The notes: generated by a model not told the origin, from the letters alone. Positions 1 to 8,161 are shown, counted from the first letter of the stretch. The stretch: DNA of 64,000 nt from Streptomyces sp. NBC_01723 (GCF_036246005.1 NZ_CP109171.1:6126001-6190000); one strand, 5' to 3'. Program-made: numbers and translations.

Positions 1-435
1 GATTACCTCACGCTCGTCCGCGACGGCACTTGCGGTCCGTTCAAGGTCACGGGCGGCAGAGAGAGCAGCACGCGCGAGGAATCCGGCGAGGGTGAGGCCG
101 GCAGCCTTCGCGCCGGCGGTCACGAGGATGAGTTCGTCATCACTGAAGCGGGTGTTGCGGACATGCGGACGCTGGCGACGCTGGTACTTGCGCCGGCGCG
201 TACGCGGCTGCTCTCGTATGTCCTGTGCCCCTCCTGGCTGCGATCCGCCCCCGGTCGCAGCCTCCTCGTCTGGCGTCCCCCGGCGCCGGACGAGCCCCGT
301 CCCCCCAGGGGCGGGGGAACCCTTGGATACTCCGCTCAAGGCGGAGTATCCAAGGGGATAACTTGCTCGCCCCGAGACCGAGTTGGAGCCGGGATCAGGT
401 TCCGGGGTGGTGCCGTTCTTGGGTGCGTTCGTCAT
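1..435 (-). CDS. MobC-like plasmid mobilisation relaxosome protein (partial, 3' end beyond window)
   Basis: Read on the minus strand from ATG at 435, whose first bases overlap the stop of the upstream 78-aa gene (ATGA), the frame stays open for all 145 codons to base 1. The N-terminal ~70 residues are low-complexity (Gly/Pro/Ser). A basic stretch (RTRRRKYQRRQR) follows, then a segment HVRNTRFSDDELILVTAGAK with an amphipathic AGLTLAGFLARAALSAARD helix. This is the ribbon-helix-helix layout of MobC accessory proteins, which bind oriT and assist the relaxase. A relaxase gene would be expected just beyond the window edge. The product is inferred from motif layout, and the C-terminus is not visible. 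A perfect 16-bp inverted repeat lies inside the 5' coding region. Confidence 0.72.
   Translation of the reverse strand, partial: MTNAPKNGTTPEPDPGSNSVSGRASYPLGYSALSGVSKGSPAPGGTGLVRRRGTPDEEAATGGGSQPGGAQDIREQPRTRRRKYQRRQRPHVRNTRFSDDELILVTAGAKAAGLTLAGFLARAALSAARDLERTASAVADEREVI
320..356. repeat. Perfect 16-bp inverted repeat within mobC-like gene; candidate oriT/relaxosome site
   Basis: Arms CCCTTGGATACTCCGC (320-335) and GCGGAGTATCCAAGGG (341-356) are exact reverse complements separated by 5 nt (TCAAG). They are more A+T-rich than the surrounding coding DNA. Just past the right arm is ATAACTTGCTCGCCCC, whose arrangement (hairpin, then TAA, then a GC-rich tract) loosely recalls MOBQ-type nick regions. 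That resemblance is by eye only. A transcriptional or translational control hairpin is an alternative. Confidence 0.6.
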
Positions 436-668
436 CGGGATTCGGGCCTCGTAGAGCGGGTGCGTTGCTGGATGGTGGCGGCCAGCGCGAGGACATCGGC
501 TGGGCTGGCAAGGACGCGGACCGGTTTGTTGGGACGGTTTTGGACGAGCCACTGCCCGGTCGGCGTGAGGACGACGGCGTGGAGGAGTTGCCGGCGGACG
601 AGGACCTCCGCCCAGGCATCGGCCTCGGCAGTGGTGGGCCCGGAAAAGCGAGGGGGACGAGGAATCAT
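432..668 (-). CDS. Small hypothetical protein (78 aa) of mobilisation operon
   Basis: ATG at 668 follows AGGAGG at good spacing, and the stop overlaps the MobC-like start by ATGA, so the two genes are probably translationally coupled. The product is soluble, with a middle section LLHAVVLTPTGQWLVQNRPNK that looks like a small beta-rich domain, followed by a helix ADVLALAATIQQR. I do not recognise a family. Its position directly before mobC suggests an accessory plasmid or ICE function, but nothing in the sequence fixes one. Confidence 0.7.
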   Translation of the reverse strand: MIPRPPRFSGPTTAEADAWAEVLVRRQLLHAVVLTPTGQWLVQNRPNKPVRVLASPADVLALAATIQQRTRSTRPESR

Positions 669-752
669 GGCGTACCTCCTAAGAGGGGCGGTGGCCCGGC
701 TTCAGCCGGGCCACCTTTACGGATACGGTCCTTGAGCTGGGGCTTTGCCGGT

Positions 753-944
753 TCAACCGCACTCGGGGCAGCGCCCGACGTGACTGTTGAGCGCGCGGGC
801 CATCCGCTGTTTCGCCGAGGCAGCCTGCTTCGCACTGGACTTCGCCGCCGGCCTGCCCGCATGCCGCTCGGAGTGAGCGAGCATGAATCCGATCTCTCGC
901 TCGTACTCCGCACGGACCGTCTTGAACTGGTGGCAGGTCTTCAT
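753..944 (-). CDS. Small Cys-containing protein (63 aa), coupled to DUF2637 gene
   Basis: Its ATG overlaps the stop of the upstream DUF2637 gene (ATGA at 941-944), the coupling pattern used throughout this operon. The product is basic and Ala/Arg-rich and ends in CPECG. Together with a Cys near the N-terminus (MKTCHQF) this could bind a metal, but two CxxC ligands plus one Cys is weak evidence. Function unknown. A stretch of about 85 nt without a gene follows before the next start at 668. Confidence 0.6.
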   Translation of the reverse strand: MKTCHQFKTVRAEYEREIGFMLAHSERHAGRPAAKSSAKQAASAKQRMARALNSHVGRCPECG

Positions 945-2671
945 CGGGCGGTGCTCCTCGTCGTCGTGATGTCCTCGTTCCGCAGCTCCTGGAGGACCAG
1001 GCCGAGTCGGTCGTTACCGACTCCCGTCAGACCCTGGCGGCGGATGATTTCGCGCAGCTGCACTCGGGTGATCGCTCCGTTGCCGTCCCGTTCGAGCAGG
1101 GCGGGAACATGGGGGCGCACCTCACGGACAAGCTGGCGCTCGGATTCACCCAGCTCGCGTGCCTGGCGCTCCGTCTGCGGAGAGCGGGACCGGGCACGCT
1201 TGTCCTTGTTCTTCGTCCGGGACGTCCTGGTCGGCTTCCGGCGAAGCGGGACCTTGTGACCTCGGTCCTGGGTGGTCTCGGTCCCGGACGGTGGGGCGGT
1301 CGGTCCTCGGTCCTGGGTGGTCTCGGTCCCGGACGGTGGGGCGGTCGGTCCCCGGTCCTGGGTGGTCTCGGTCCCGGACGGTGGGGCGGTCGGTCCCCGG
1401 TCCTGGGTGGTCTCGGTCCCGGACGGTGGGGCGGTCGGTCCCCGGTCCTGGGTGGTCTCGGTCCCCGACTTTGCGATGCCCGGTCCCCGGTGAGAATCCG
1501 CGTCCTGAGCTGCTACTTCTCGCGTGTGGCGGTCGGTCCTCACGGCCGCCGCGTTCCGCGCTGCGGATTCCGGACCGGCGAGTTCGGTCCCCGGGACCGC
1601 ACCGTCTTCACAGGGCTTGCTCCCCGCGGCCGTTCCCGTTGCGTCGCCTTTGGTCCCCGCCCCGGCCTCGGCTTCCCGGTCCGCCTCCTCGGGAACCGGT
1701 CCCCGAGAAGTCCTCGATCCTCGGTCCCGGACCGGCTCGTCGGAACCGTCAGGACCGGGCACGGGGACTGGCACATTCGATGTCGGTTGTGCGGGGACCG
1801 TGGCCGCCGATGCGCTGCTGTGCGCCGGGGACCAGGGAGAGGGGAGCGGGACCGTGGCGAGCGCGAGTGCGTGTCGCCGGGCGGCGAGTTGGTCGAGCAG
1901 CTGCGCCCGCTGGAGGGGGTCGGTGCCGACCGAGGCCCTGCCGACCGCCTTTGACAGGCGTCGCGTCAGCCGCCGGCCGCGACGGTTCCGCTGCTGCTCG
2001 GGTGTGCGCTCGGCGAGGCGGGCGGCGAGGGTGACCGCACGGGCGGTGGCCCGGTCCCGGGTGATCTGTGCGGCGTCGCGGTCCCGCGCGGCGATGCCCA
2101 GGCGGGACAGCAGCCGCTCGCGTGCCTCCCGGCCCAGGACGGCGATCAGTCCGTGCGAGGCTGCACCCGGGGTGCGCAGGCGCAGTTCGATGCCCATGGC
2201 CAGGTGCCACAGCATCGCCGCCATGACCGGTCCGACGAAGGCGCGGACCGTGCCGCCGATGGGGCCGCTCTCTGCGTAGGCGGGGATCACCTGCACTGTG
2301 GTGATCACCCAGACCAGCGTGCCCGGCAGGCCGGGAGCGCCCTGGACGGCGAGGTTCTGCCGTGCCATCAGCGCGGTGGCGAACAGGGCGAGTTCGGCGG
2401 CGGCGAACATGCCGGCGCGCTCGGCGGTGCCGGCCATGTCCAGGTAGTCGGCGGCGAAGCGCCAGCTGGTGTCGGCGCTGTAGGCGGTGCAGCCCAGGGC
2501 GGCGACGGCGGCGACCTTGACCGCTGGGCCGCCGAGACGTTTCTGCGAGCGGGTTCCCCGGCGCCGGATGGCCCAGGCGGTCAGCACGAGGGCGAGGGCG
2601 GCTGGCACGACGGCGGCGAGGAGGAGAGGGAGGTCCGAAGGAGCACCGAAGGCGAGGACAGGGTGGGTCAT
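941..2671 (-). CDS. DUF2637-type membrane protein with repeat linker and C-terminal winged-helix-like domain
   Basis: 576 aa. The start is ATG 2671, which overlaps the WhiB stop (ATGA); an in-frame extension further upstream is the shadow of that gene. The N-terminal ~170 residues hold about four hydrophobic segments (LPLLLAAVVPAALALVLTAW and others), as in DUF2637/Spd-type proteins of Streptomyces plasmids and ICEs linked to intramycelial spread. A basic helical region follows, then a Pro/Thr/Arg-rich linker containing repeats of GTETTQDRGPTAPPS. The C-terminal ~70 residues (from about SERQLVREVRPHVPALL) look like a DNA-binding helical domain. I infer a membrane-anchored, DNA-associated role in transfer; the family's biochemical role is not established. 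Confidence 0.75.
   Translation of the reverse strand: MTHPVLAFGAPSDLPLLLAAVVPAALALVLTAWAIRRRGTRSQKRLGGPAVKVAAVAALGCTAYSADTSWRFAADYLDMAGTAERAGMFAAAELALFATALMARQNLAVQGAPGLPGTLVWVITTVQVIPAYAESGPIGGTVRAFVGPVMAAMLWHLAMGIELRLRTPGAASHGLIAVLGREARERLLSRLGIAARDRDAAQITRDRATARAVTLAARLAERTPEQQRNRRGRRLTRRLSKAVGRASVGTDPLQRAQLLDQLAARRHALALATVPLPSPWSPAHSSASAATVPAQPTSNVPVPVPGPDGSDEPVRDRGSRTSRGPVPEEADREAEAGAGTKGDATGTAAGSKPCEDGAVPGTELAGPESAARNAAAVRTDRHTREVAAQDADSHRGPGIAKSGTETTQDRGPTAPPSGTETTQDRGPTAPPSGTETTQDRGPTAPPSGTETTQDRGPTAPPSGTETTQDRGHKVPLRRKPTRTSRTKNKDKRARSRSPQTERQARELGESERQLVREVRPHVPALLERDGNGAITRVQLREIIRRQGLTGVGNDRLGLVLQELRNEDITTTRSTAR
1265..1470. repeat. 45-bp in-frame tandem repeat (about 4.5 copies)
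   Basis: The period is exactly 45 bp, with units beginning near 1265, 1310, 1355, 1400 and 1445. Copies are almost identical, differing at one position (CCTCG/CCCCG). Each unit encodes 15 residues (GTETTQDRGPTAPPS) of the linker in the DUF2637-type protein, so copy-number change would lengthen or shorten the linker without shifting frame. Confidence 0.95.
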
Positions 2672-3309
2672 GCTGCCTTTCCGAGAGGGGCGTGCGCCGG
2701 GGTCGACGCTGCCGGGCGGCCTGTCGGCTGCTGCGTGCCGGGAGTTGCGGGCGCGGGGGTGCCCTTGGGCTTGGAGGTCTTCTTCCGCTTCTTCTTGGAG
2801 CGGGGCACGCCGTAGGTGCGGTCGCGGTCGAAGACCTTGTTGGCTGCTTGCCGGAGCAGGTCGCGGGCGTGCTTGTGGCTGATCTGCAGGGCGGCGGCGA
2901 GCCGGTCGGGCTGCCAGCCCCGGACGTAGGCGTGGTCGATGGCCACCTGGCGCTCGGCTTCCGTCAGGTGCACGTCGCGTCCATGGAAGAAGGCGGTCAC
3001 ACGCTGGTAGTCCATGCGGCGGTGCAGGTTGTCGTGCAGCGGGCGTCGCTCGGCTTCGGTGAGCCCGCCCCAGACGCCCTCTTTGAGGACGTTCTCCAGG
3101 GCGAAGTCCAGGCACGCGCGGCGGACGGGGCACCAGCCGCACAGCTCCTTCGCCTCCGCGATCTCCTCGTGATCCCGGGGGCCGGGGAAGAACACGGCGT
3201 CGGCGTCCTCGACGTCCATGCCGTGGCACGCTCCGCGGACGTGCCAGCTGGTGTCTGCGATGCCGCGCAGGCCGGTGGCCGGCGCGTCGTGGGTGGTGAT
3301 GTGGCGCAA
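2668..3309 (-). CDS. WhiB-family iron-sulfur transcription factor
   Basis: 213 aa from a TTG start at 3309 with GGAG upstream (3317-3320); no closer ATG preserves the first cysteine. Cys28, Cys56, Cys59 and Cys65 form the CX27CX2CX5C [4Fe-4S] ligand set, followed by GVWGGLTEAERR, the WhiB turn motif. The C-terminal extension is unusual. Residues ~110-165 look like a second helix-turn-helix (LTEAERQVAIDHAYVRG...PDRLAAALQIS), then a Lys-rich tail. WhiB-like proteins on plasmids and ICEs usually control transfer or element genes together with sigma factors. The stop overlaps the next ATG, so it is probably in the same transcript as the DUF2637 gene. Confidence 0.88.
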   Translation of the reverse strand: MRHITTHDAPATGLRGIADTSWHVRGACHGMDVEDADAVFFPGPRDHEEIAEAKELCGWCPVRRACLDFALENVLKEGVWGGLTEAERRPLHDNLHRRMDYQRVTAFFHGRDVHLTEAERQVAIDHAYVRGWQPDRLAAALQISHKHARDLLRQAANKVFDRDRTYGVPRSKKKRKKTSKPKGTPAPATPGTQQPTGRPAASTPAHAPLGKAA

Positions 3310-3473
3310 GGCGAGTCTCCGATGTGCTGCCGCACCGGCTTGCTGGCTAGGGCGGTGCTCGGCGGGTGCGGCGTCGGGTGCCGGCTGCGGCGCGTGGGCG
3401 TGCGCCGCAGCCGGTGCGGGACGGTGATCTTGGGGCGGTGCAGCGGACGGGATGCACGCGCCGGAGTCGCCGG

Positions 3474-4190
3474 TCAGGCCAGGGCGGGATGCTGGGCCTG
3501 CTCGGTGTGCTGGGCCTGCTGGGCGGCGGCGAGGTCGTAGCGGCCGGGGTGCGGGGTGGCGCGCGGCGTGATGGCGCGCACTCCGTCGTTGGGGCCGATC
3601 CGGCGGCGTCGGCATGGCTCGCCGACCGGGGCCAGGCACCACTCGCATCGCACGCTCAGGGCGTCGGGCAGTCCTTGCGCGACGGCGGCTTCGCGTGCTG
3701 CCCGGGCGGGCCGGAATGGTGCGAGGGCGGCTCGGGCGGTGGGCGGTATGCAGGAGCCGATCTGGTCCAGCCGAGCCTGCAGCCTCGGGTTGATCCCCTC
3801 CTGGCTGCTGGTGATGGCCCGGGCCTGTGCGGGCTGCGCCATGCCGGTGGCGACGGCGTGGCGGGTGCCGACCAGCTCGGCGGTCCAGGCGGCCTGGTCG
3901 TCCGGGTCCGCCGACGGTGTGGGGTCGCAGTGGAGAGCCAGCCGGTTGCGCCGGTAGCTCTCCCAGGGGCGGACCACATCGGCGGGTTGGATCTGGTACG
4001 GCGAGGCGCGGTAGTGCTGGCGGGCAGCGACGCGGGCGTCCCAACCGTGCGGGGTGGCCATCGGCACGTCACCGAGCAGCTCGTGCCACTGGGCGAGCTG
4101 GTCGCGGGCCTCGCCCTCGTCGGTGCGGATGCTGCGGGGGTCGAGCCTGCCGATGTAGGCCAGCAGGGCGGCGATTTCGCGGCGGTCCAC
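3474..4190 (-). CDS. Hypothetical protein with C-terminal CxxC zinc-finger-like motif
   Basis: 238 aa from GTG 4190, which has GGAGGG 7 nt upstream and lies within a few bases of the preceding stop at 4193. The protein is largely helical and acidic/Gln-rich. Near the C-terminus it has CEWCLAPVGEPCRRRR, the C-x2-C...C arrangement of small plasmid-encoded zinc-finger proteins, followed by a His-containing tail. The operon context points to element maintenance or mobilisation. No enzymatic motif is visible. Confidence 0.7.
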   Translation of the reverse strand: MDRREIAALLAYIGRLDPRSIRTDEGEARDQLAQWHELLGDVPMATPHGWDARVAARQHYRASPYQIQPADVVRPWESYRRNRLALHCDPTPSADPDDQAAWTAELVGTRHAVATGMAQPAQARAITSSQEGINPRLQARLDQIGSCIPPTARAALAPFRPARAAREAAVAQGLPDALSVRCEWCLAPVGEPCRRRRIGPNDGVRAITPRATPHPGRYDLAAAQQAQHTEQAQHPALA

Positions 4191-4192
4191 GG

Positions 4193-5092
4193 TCAGCCCT
4201 CCGTTCCGGTCGGCTCGTCCAGGGCGGCGAGAAGGGCGGCGGTGTGCTTCTCGGCCCGCGTCATGCCACCGGGCGCGGCGGTGTGCTGGCCGGGCACGGC
4301 GTAGAGGTTCGGGCGGCTGGGGGCGTGCTCCCGGGTGATCCAGGCTCGCCAGTCGGCAGCCCAGGCTTCCGCTGGCCTCGGAGCATGGCCAGCCCGGTGG
4401 GCACGCCACTTCGCATCGGCAGCCTGCAGGCCCTGCTCGCCGAGGCGATCGAGGTGTCCCTGCTGGCGGGCCCAGGTGTGGGTGGCGGAGTCGACCTGCC
4501 ACTCGGCAGCCGAGGTGACCGCAGCACCACCACTACTGCTGTACCTCCGGTTCAAATCAGGTTCACTACGGTTCTGTGTGCCGGTAGCCGGTACGTCCCT
4601 GTGCCGGTGGCCGGTACGCCGCTGTGCCGGTTTCCGCCTGGACCTGCCGGTTTCCGGTACTGCCGGTTTCCGGACCCTCGCGGGGGATTCCGGCACCTCA
4701 CGCGGGCGGATCCCGTACCGCCGCAGCGCCGACAGCCGGAGCTTCGCAGGGGCGGCGGGCTCGTCCGCCACCGTGGTGTCGCCCTCTTCCTCCCGCTGCT
4801 TTCGCAGGACCTGTGCGACCGCCTCGGCGGCGAGGGGCAGGCGGTAGACCGTGCTGCGCTGCGGGCCCACCAGGTCGTCGAGCTGTTCCAGCTCGCCGGC
4901 CAGGCGCAGACGCTCGATGGCCTCGCGCACCGTGGACACCGAGGCGTTGGTGCGCTGGGCCAGGCTGGACAGCGAGGCCCAGGAGACGCACTGATCGTCG
5001 GCTACCCGGTCGGCGATCGATAGCAGGACCAGACGCGCGGCCCCTCGGCTGGAACTGTGCTCCCACACCCACTCGCGGGCTTCGCTGCTCAT
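4193..5092 (-). CDS. Helix-turn-helix protein, replication-initiator/DnaD-like
   Basis: 299 aa. The N-terminal ~90 residues form a winged HTH (AARLVLLSIADRV...VSWASLSSLAQRTNASVSTVREAIERLRLAGEL), similar to HTH_36-type domains found in plasmid replication and regulatory proteins. The middle is basic and low-complexity. The C-terminal part (from about WARQQGHLDRLG) looks like a helical module with WAADWRAWI. It overlaps the preceding small gene (ATGA at 5089-5092). It may be an initiator or regulator of the element; sequence alone does not separate these. Confidence 0.68.
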   Translation of the reverse strand: MSSEAREWVWEHSSSRGAARLVLLSIADRVADDQCVSWASLSSLAQRTNASVSTVREAIERLRLAGELEQLDDLVGPQRSTVYRLPLAAEAVAQVLRKQREEEGDTTVADEPAAPAKLRLSALRRYGIRPREVPESPARVRKPAVPETGRSRRKPAQRRTGHRHRDVPATGTQNRSEPDLNRRYSSSGGAAVTSAAEWQVDSATHTWARQQGHLDRLGEQGLQAADAKWRAHRAGHAPRPAEAWAADWRAWITREHAPSRPNLYAVPGQHTAAPGGMTRAEKHTAALLAALDEPTGTEG

Positions 5093-5235
5093 CGGCCGCT
5101 CCCGGCAAGCGGGCGGGCGGGGCGGCTCGCGTGGGCCAGGATGGCGCGGTCCGGCTCGGGGCGCTGAGGCGCCGAGGCAGAGCTAGCTGCCGCGCAGGCC
5201 GGACGGTAGGGCCTTTTGCGCAGGGCGGAGCGCAT
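5089..5235 (-). CDS. Small basic protein (48 aa), first gene of mobilisation operon
   Basis: ATG 5235 follows AAAGGAG at ideal spacing, and the stop overlaps the next gene by ATGA. The product is short and Arg/Ala-rich (begins MRSALRKRPYRP) and matches no family I know. It may mainly act as a leader for translational coupling of the HTH gene. It is the first gene of the leftward operon after the divergent control region. Confidence 0.6.
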   Translation of the reverse strand: MRSALRKRPYRPACAAASSASAPQRPEPDRAILAHASRPARPLAGSGR

Positions 5236-5635
5236 GCAAGAATCTCCTTTGGTGTTGCCACGCTGAGACGCCCCGTGGAAGGGATCAGCGTGGTGATGGT
5301 GGCGATCTCCGCCCTTGCCGGGGCGGTACAGCCGTTAAGCGTCCGGCGTCCGGGAGTTGCAGCTCTCGGGCGCCGTCGCTGTGTCCTGGGACCTATGAGG
5401 CCCGGAGGTTGTGCACGTCATTGCTCCTGTGCTCGTCCGTGCGGGCTGTGTGCCCGGCGGGGGACGACGAACATACGCACGGCTCCGCGTCAAGGTCCAG
5501 AGTTGGTTCTTAAACCCTGTAGAAGTCGCGTGAGCTGCTGCGACGGGGGTGGAGCGATCATGGGCAAGTCCTAGCGCGTACGTAGGTCACGACGGCCGGG
5601 TAAGAAGCGCTTACCGCACCCTGCTGGCGTCGCAA

Positions 5636-5740
5636 CACTTCAGTGAAGCTGTGATCGAAAACCTACGCCAAAGTGATCCCGGTCTGTCAACACTGAAGTG
5701 AAGCGTCTCGGTCTTTGATCCTGGGAACTACACTGCAGTA
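5636..5740. promoter_or_regulatory. Candidate operators: three CACTnnAGTG palindromes between divergent operons
   Basis: The 540-bp gap between the leftward operon (start 5235) and the XRE gene (start 5778) has no gene. It holds CACTTCAGTG (5636-5645), CACTGAAGTG (5691-5700) and CACTGCAGTA (5731-5740, one mismatch). All fit a CACT-N2-AGTG palindrome and lie 55 and 40 bp apart. The last overlaps the region where a promoter for the XRE gene is expected. The obvious candidate binder is the XRE protein encoded next to it (inference). Nothing else notable is seen in 5236-5635. Confidence 0.6.
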
Positions 5741-5777
5741 CAGTCCGGAGTCGCCGTCTAGATGAGAGGAGTCGGTG

Positions 5778-6230
5778 ATGGTGGAGTCCAGCGGACCGGC
5801 GGAGGCGCCCGGCGGCGCGGCCGACGCTCGGCGCTCATTCGCCGACAAGCTCAACCACCTGTTCCAGACCGTGACGAACCCGGAGACCGGCAAGCGCTAC
5901 ACCAACGCCGAGGTCGCCCGGGCGATCTCCGTGTCCGAGAGCGCGATCTCGCAGCTGCGGACCGGCGCGAAGCCCAACCCCACCTACACGACGGTCGAAC
6001 GACTGGCCGGCCACTTCCACGTCAAAGAGCAGTACTTCTTCTCGGACTACGACGCCGAGGAGGCCGAGAAGGTGCGCGCCTCCATGGAACTCATCGAAGC
6101 CGTAGTCGACAGTGACGTGCGCGGCCTTGCGCTTAGAGCCAACGGCCTCTCGGCGGACAGTCTCCGGATGATCACGGATGTGATCAATCAGGCGCGACGG
6201 TGGGAAGGGCTCGACAAGCCCGGGCAGTGA
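5778..6230 (+). CDS. EspR-like XRE-family transcriptional regulator
   Basis: About 150 aa. ATG 5778 has AGAGGAG 7 nt upstream; a GTG three bases earlier is an alternative. Residues ~20-85 contain FADKLNHLFQTV...TNAEVARAISVSESAISQLRTGAK, the HTH layout of mycobacterial EspR, with the long N-terminal helix before the HTH. The C-terminal half (VRGLALRANGLSADSLRMITDVINQARR) matches the EspR dimerisation helix pattern. It probably represses its own promoter and perhaps the divergent mobilisation operon through the CACTnnAGTG sites. The downstream metallopeptidase gene suggests proteolytic relief of repression. Confidence 0.82.
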   Translation: MVESSGPAEAPGGAADARRSFADKLNHLFQTVTNPETGKRYTNAEVARAISVSESAISQLRTGAKPNPTYTTVERLAGHFHVKEQYFFSDYDAEEAEKVRASMELIEAVVDSDVRGLALRANGLSADSLRMITDVINQARRWEGLDKPGQ

Positions 6231-6410
6231 TGTGACCTCGCTCACTCGCTGGGTGGATTTGACTGGTATGCCGCGCATGGTCCTTCAAGATCGCCTTGGG
6301 CAACCATCGGGACGTATGCAAAGCTCCGCTCGAACCACGCGGAATGGTGGGTTCCGGTTAGCGCAGGCCGGGTCAGCGCTCATTCGGGGGCTACAGCAAG
6401 GATCTCGTCC

Positions 6411-6965
6411 ATGTTCAAGCGGCATTTCGCGCGCAGAGAGGCGCAGCTGAGGCGACTGTGTGAGGAGCAGTTGCGGGGGATCGAGATATCCGATCCCTAC
6501 GCGGTGGATGAAATATGCCGGCAGCTCGCCATCAAGCGTGGCCGCCCCCTGTACCTCCACGAATTGCCTGAGACCGGAGGGGCCAACGCTCCCTGCGGAA
6601 TGGTTCTCTCGTTCGACCACAGGGATTACGTCTTTCACGTCACGGCTACCAGCGAGCGGCATCGTGCGCAAATCGTGCGCCACGAGCTAGCGCACCTGCT
6701 GCTCGGGCACGCCGGGAACAACGAGAGCGTCGTCACGTCTCTACTGGGAGTCCTCCCTGACGGGGTCGACCCCTCTGCCGTGCTCTCCGCTCTCGGCCGG
6801 ACGAGCTACGACAGCGAGACCGAGTACGACGCCGAAATGGCCGCCTCCTGCCTGGGAGAGCTCTTTCACGATCTTGCCCACTCGGGCCGGGAACGCGGTC
6901 GGTCCGGTGCCGTGGCGCGGCTCGACGACGCCCTGGTCCACCCACGGAGGAACCGCCGCTCATGA
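6411..6965 (+). CDS. ImmA/IrrE-family zinc metallopeptidase
   Basis: 184 aa. HELAH (residues ~91-95) in the context SERHRAQIVRHELAHLLLGH is the HExxH zinc site, and a distal acidic region (SETEYDAEMAASCLGELF) supplies the expected third ligand helix. This is the ImmA/IrrE fold. Relatives cleave a partner XRE repressor, as in ICEBs1 ImmA/ImmR or IrrE/DdrO. The XRE gene lies 180 bp upstream on the same strand and the next gene overlaps the stop by ATGA, so the set is probably one operon. A decayed relative with HRLAH lies at about 55.1 kb. Confidence 0.85.
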   Translation: MFKRHFARREAQLRRLCEEQLRGIEISDPYAVDEICRQLAIKRGRPLYLHELPETGGANAPCGMVLSFDHRDYVFHVTATSERHRAQIVRHELAHLLLGHAGNNESVVTSLLGVLPDGVDPSAVLSALGRTSYDSETEYDAEMAASCLGELFHDLAHSGRERGRSGAVARLDDALVHPRRNRRS

Positions 6966-8161
6966 GCACATCCACCCTCATCGCCGGCGTCCTCTGGCTG
7001 GTGGCTCTGTGGCGACTGCCGTCCCTCCGGCACTCTCGCAAGCAGCGAAGCCTGGCGCTGACTTTGGTGGCCCTCGCGGCTGCCATGACGTTCGAGGTTC
7101 CGCAGGTCAAAGAGGCAGTCGATGCCGCCGTCGGCGCAGACGCCAGGCTGTCGCCGCTGCTGAAGCACCTGCTCGGCGTTACCTCGGCGGCATATCTGCT
7201 CGACTTCGTCATCGCAGTCGTTCGACCGCAGGGCCTGGCAAGTCGCACCCGGCTGGTGGCCGCCGGCGTGACGTTGCCCCTCATGCTCGCCTTCTACGCC
7301 CTGGCCAACTGGACGTCAGGAGGGCCCGTCAGGCTCGGGGAGGGCCGTGGCGCCCTGTTTCCCGTCCTCTACATGACGGCCTTCACGCTGTACATCGGCA
7401 TCGCCATGGTCGTCGCGACATGGCTGTTCCTCGGCGGCGTACGCCACAGCCGGACTCTCCTGGGGAAGGCCGGCCTCGGATTTCTGGGCTTGGGAACCCT
7501 GCTCGGAAGCCTGTACGCCCTCCAGCGCATCGTCTTCGTGACGGTTCAGCTCGCCTCCGGCACCAGCTATCCAGCCTTGGAGAACCTTCTCTCCACAACG
7601 CTCAAGCAGGCCACCGTCCTGTCGGTCGCAGTCGGCGTCTGCTTGCCTCCTCTCTCCGTCGCCGTGGAATACGTCGCGGCGTGGAGCACCCTGCGGAAAC
7701 TGCGTCCGCTCTGGGTGCAGCTCACGGAAGCAGCCCCGTATGTGGTGCTGGCGACATCTGTAGGCAGGTGGCGTGTCCCCTTCCGGCTGGAGCGGTGCGT
7801 CATCGAGATCGAGGATGCCTGCCTGGCACTTCGCGAGTACGTGTCAGTCGACATGCACACAAAGGCTCGGAGATTCGTCCGTCAAGAAGGAGTCGACGCG
7901 CAACTCTCTGACGCAGTGGCGGAAGCCTGCTGGCTGCGCGCAGCCGTCCAGAGCGCGCGAAACGGGGAGCGACTGCAGGGAGTTGAATATCCACCTCTCG
8001 GCGTTACTGGCCGAGACAGAGCGAGCGAACTGTCATGGTTGCGCACTATTGCCTCCGCGTACCTCTCCTCGCCAGCGGTTTCGGAATTCGTCCGGCAAGA
8101 ACAGTCGTCCATTTCCCGCGAGCAGGGCGCTTCGGAAAGGTTCTCCTCACATGACAACTGA
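6962..8161 (+). CDS. MAB_1171c-type multi-pass membrane protein
   Basis: 399 aa. Its ATG overlaps the peptidase stop. The N-terminal ~250 residues contain about seven hydrophobic helices (STLIAGVLWLVALWRLP, LLDFVIAV, LTLPLMLAFYALANW and so on). A cytoplasmic ~150-residue tail follows with LRKLRPLWVQLTEAAPYV and a regular heptad-like region. This matches the MAB_1171c putative transporter family, commonly linked in actinomycetes to XRE and ImmA/IrrE genes. The substrate is unknown; it may be a sensor rather than a transporter. Confidence 0.78.
   Translation: MSTSTLIAGVLWLVALWRLPSLRHSRKQRSLALTLVALAAAMTFEVPQVKEAVDAAVGADARLSPLLKHLLGVTSAAYLLDFVIAVVRPQGLASRTRLVAAGVTLPLMLAFYALANWTSGGPVRLGEGRGALFPVLYMTAFTLYIGIAMVVATWLFLGGVRHSRTLLGKAGLGFLGLGTLLGSLYALQRIVFVTVQLASGTSYPALENLLSTTLKQATVLSVAVGVCLPPLSVAVEYVAAWSTLRKLRPLWVQLTEAAPYVVLATSVGRWRVPFRLERCVIEIEDACLALREYVSVDMHTKARRFVRQEGVDAQLSDAVAEACWLRAAVQSARNGERLQGVEYPPLGVTGRDRASELSWLRTIASAYLSSPAVSEFVRQEQSSISREQGASERFSSHDN

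Noticed and set aside
225..1259. A 344-codon plus-strand frame across the mobilisation genes
   Set aside because: Antisense to four coupled minus-strand genes with good ribosome sites; a shadow frame.
1265..1470. Regular 45-bp repeats considered as a CRISPR array
   Set aside because: Units are contiguous with no unique spacers and encode a 15-residue protein repeat; no cas genes are present.
2672..3229. N-terminal extension of the DUF2637 gene to ATG 3229
   Set aside because: The extension is a frame shadow of the WhiB gene, and ATG 2671 overlaps the WhiB stop in the operon's usual ATGA pattern.
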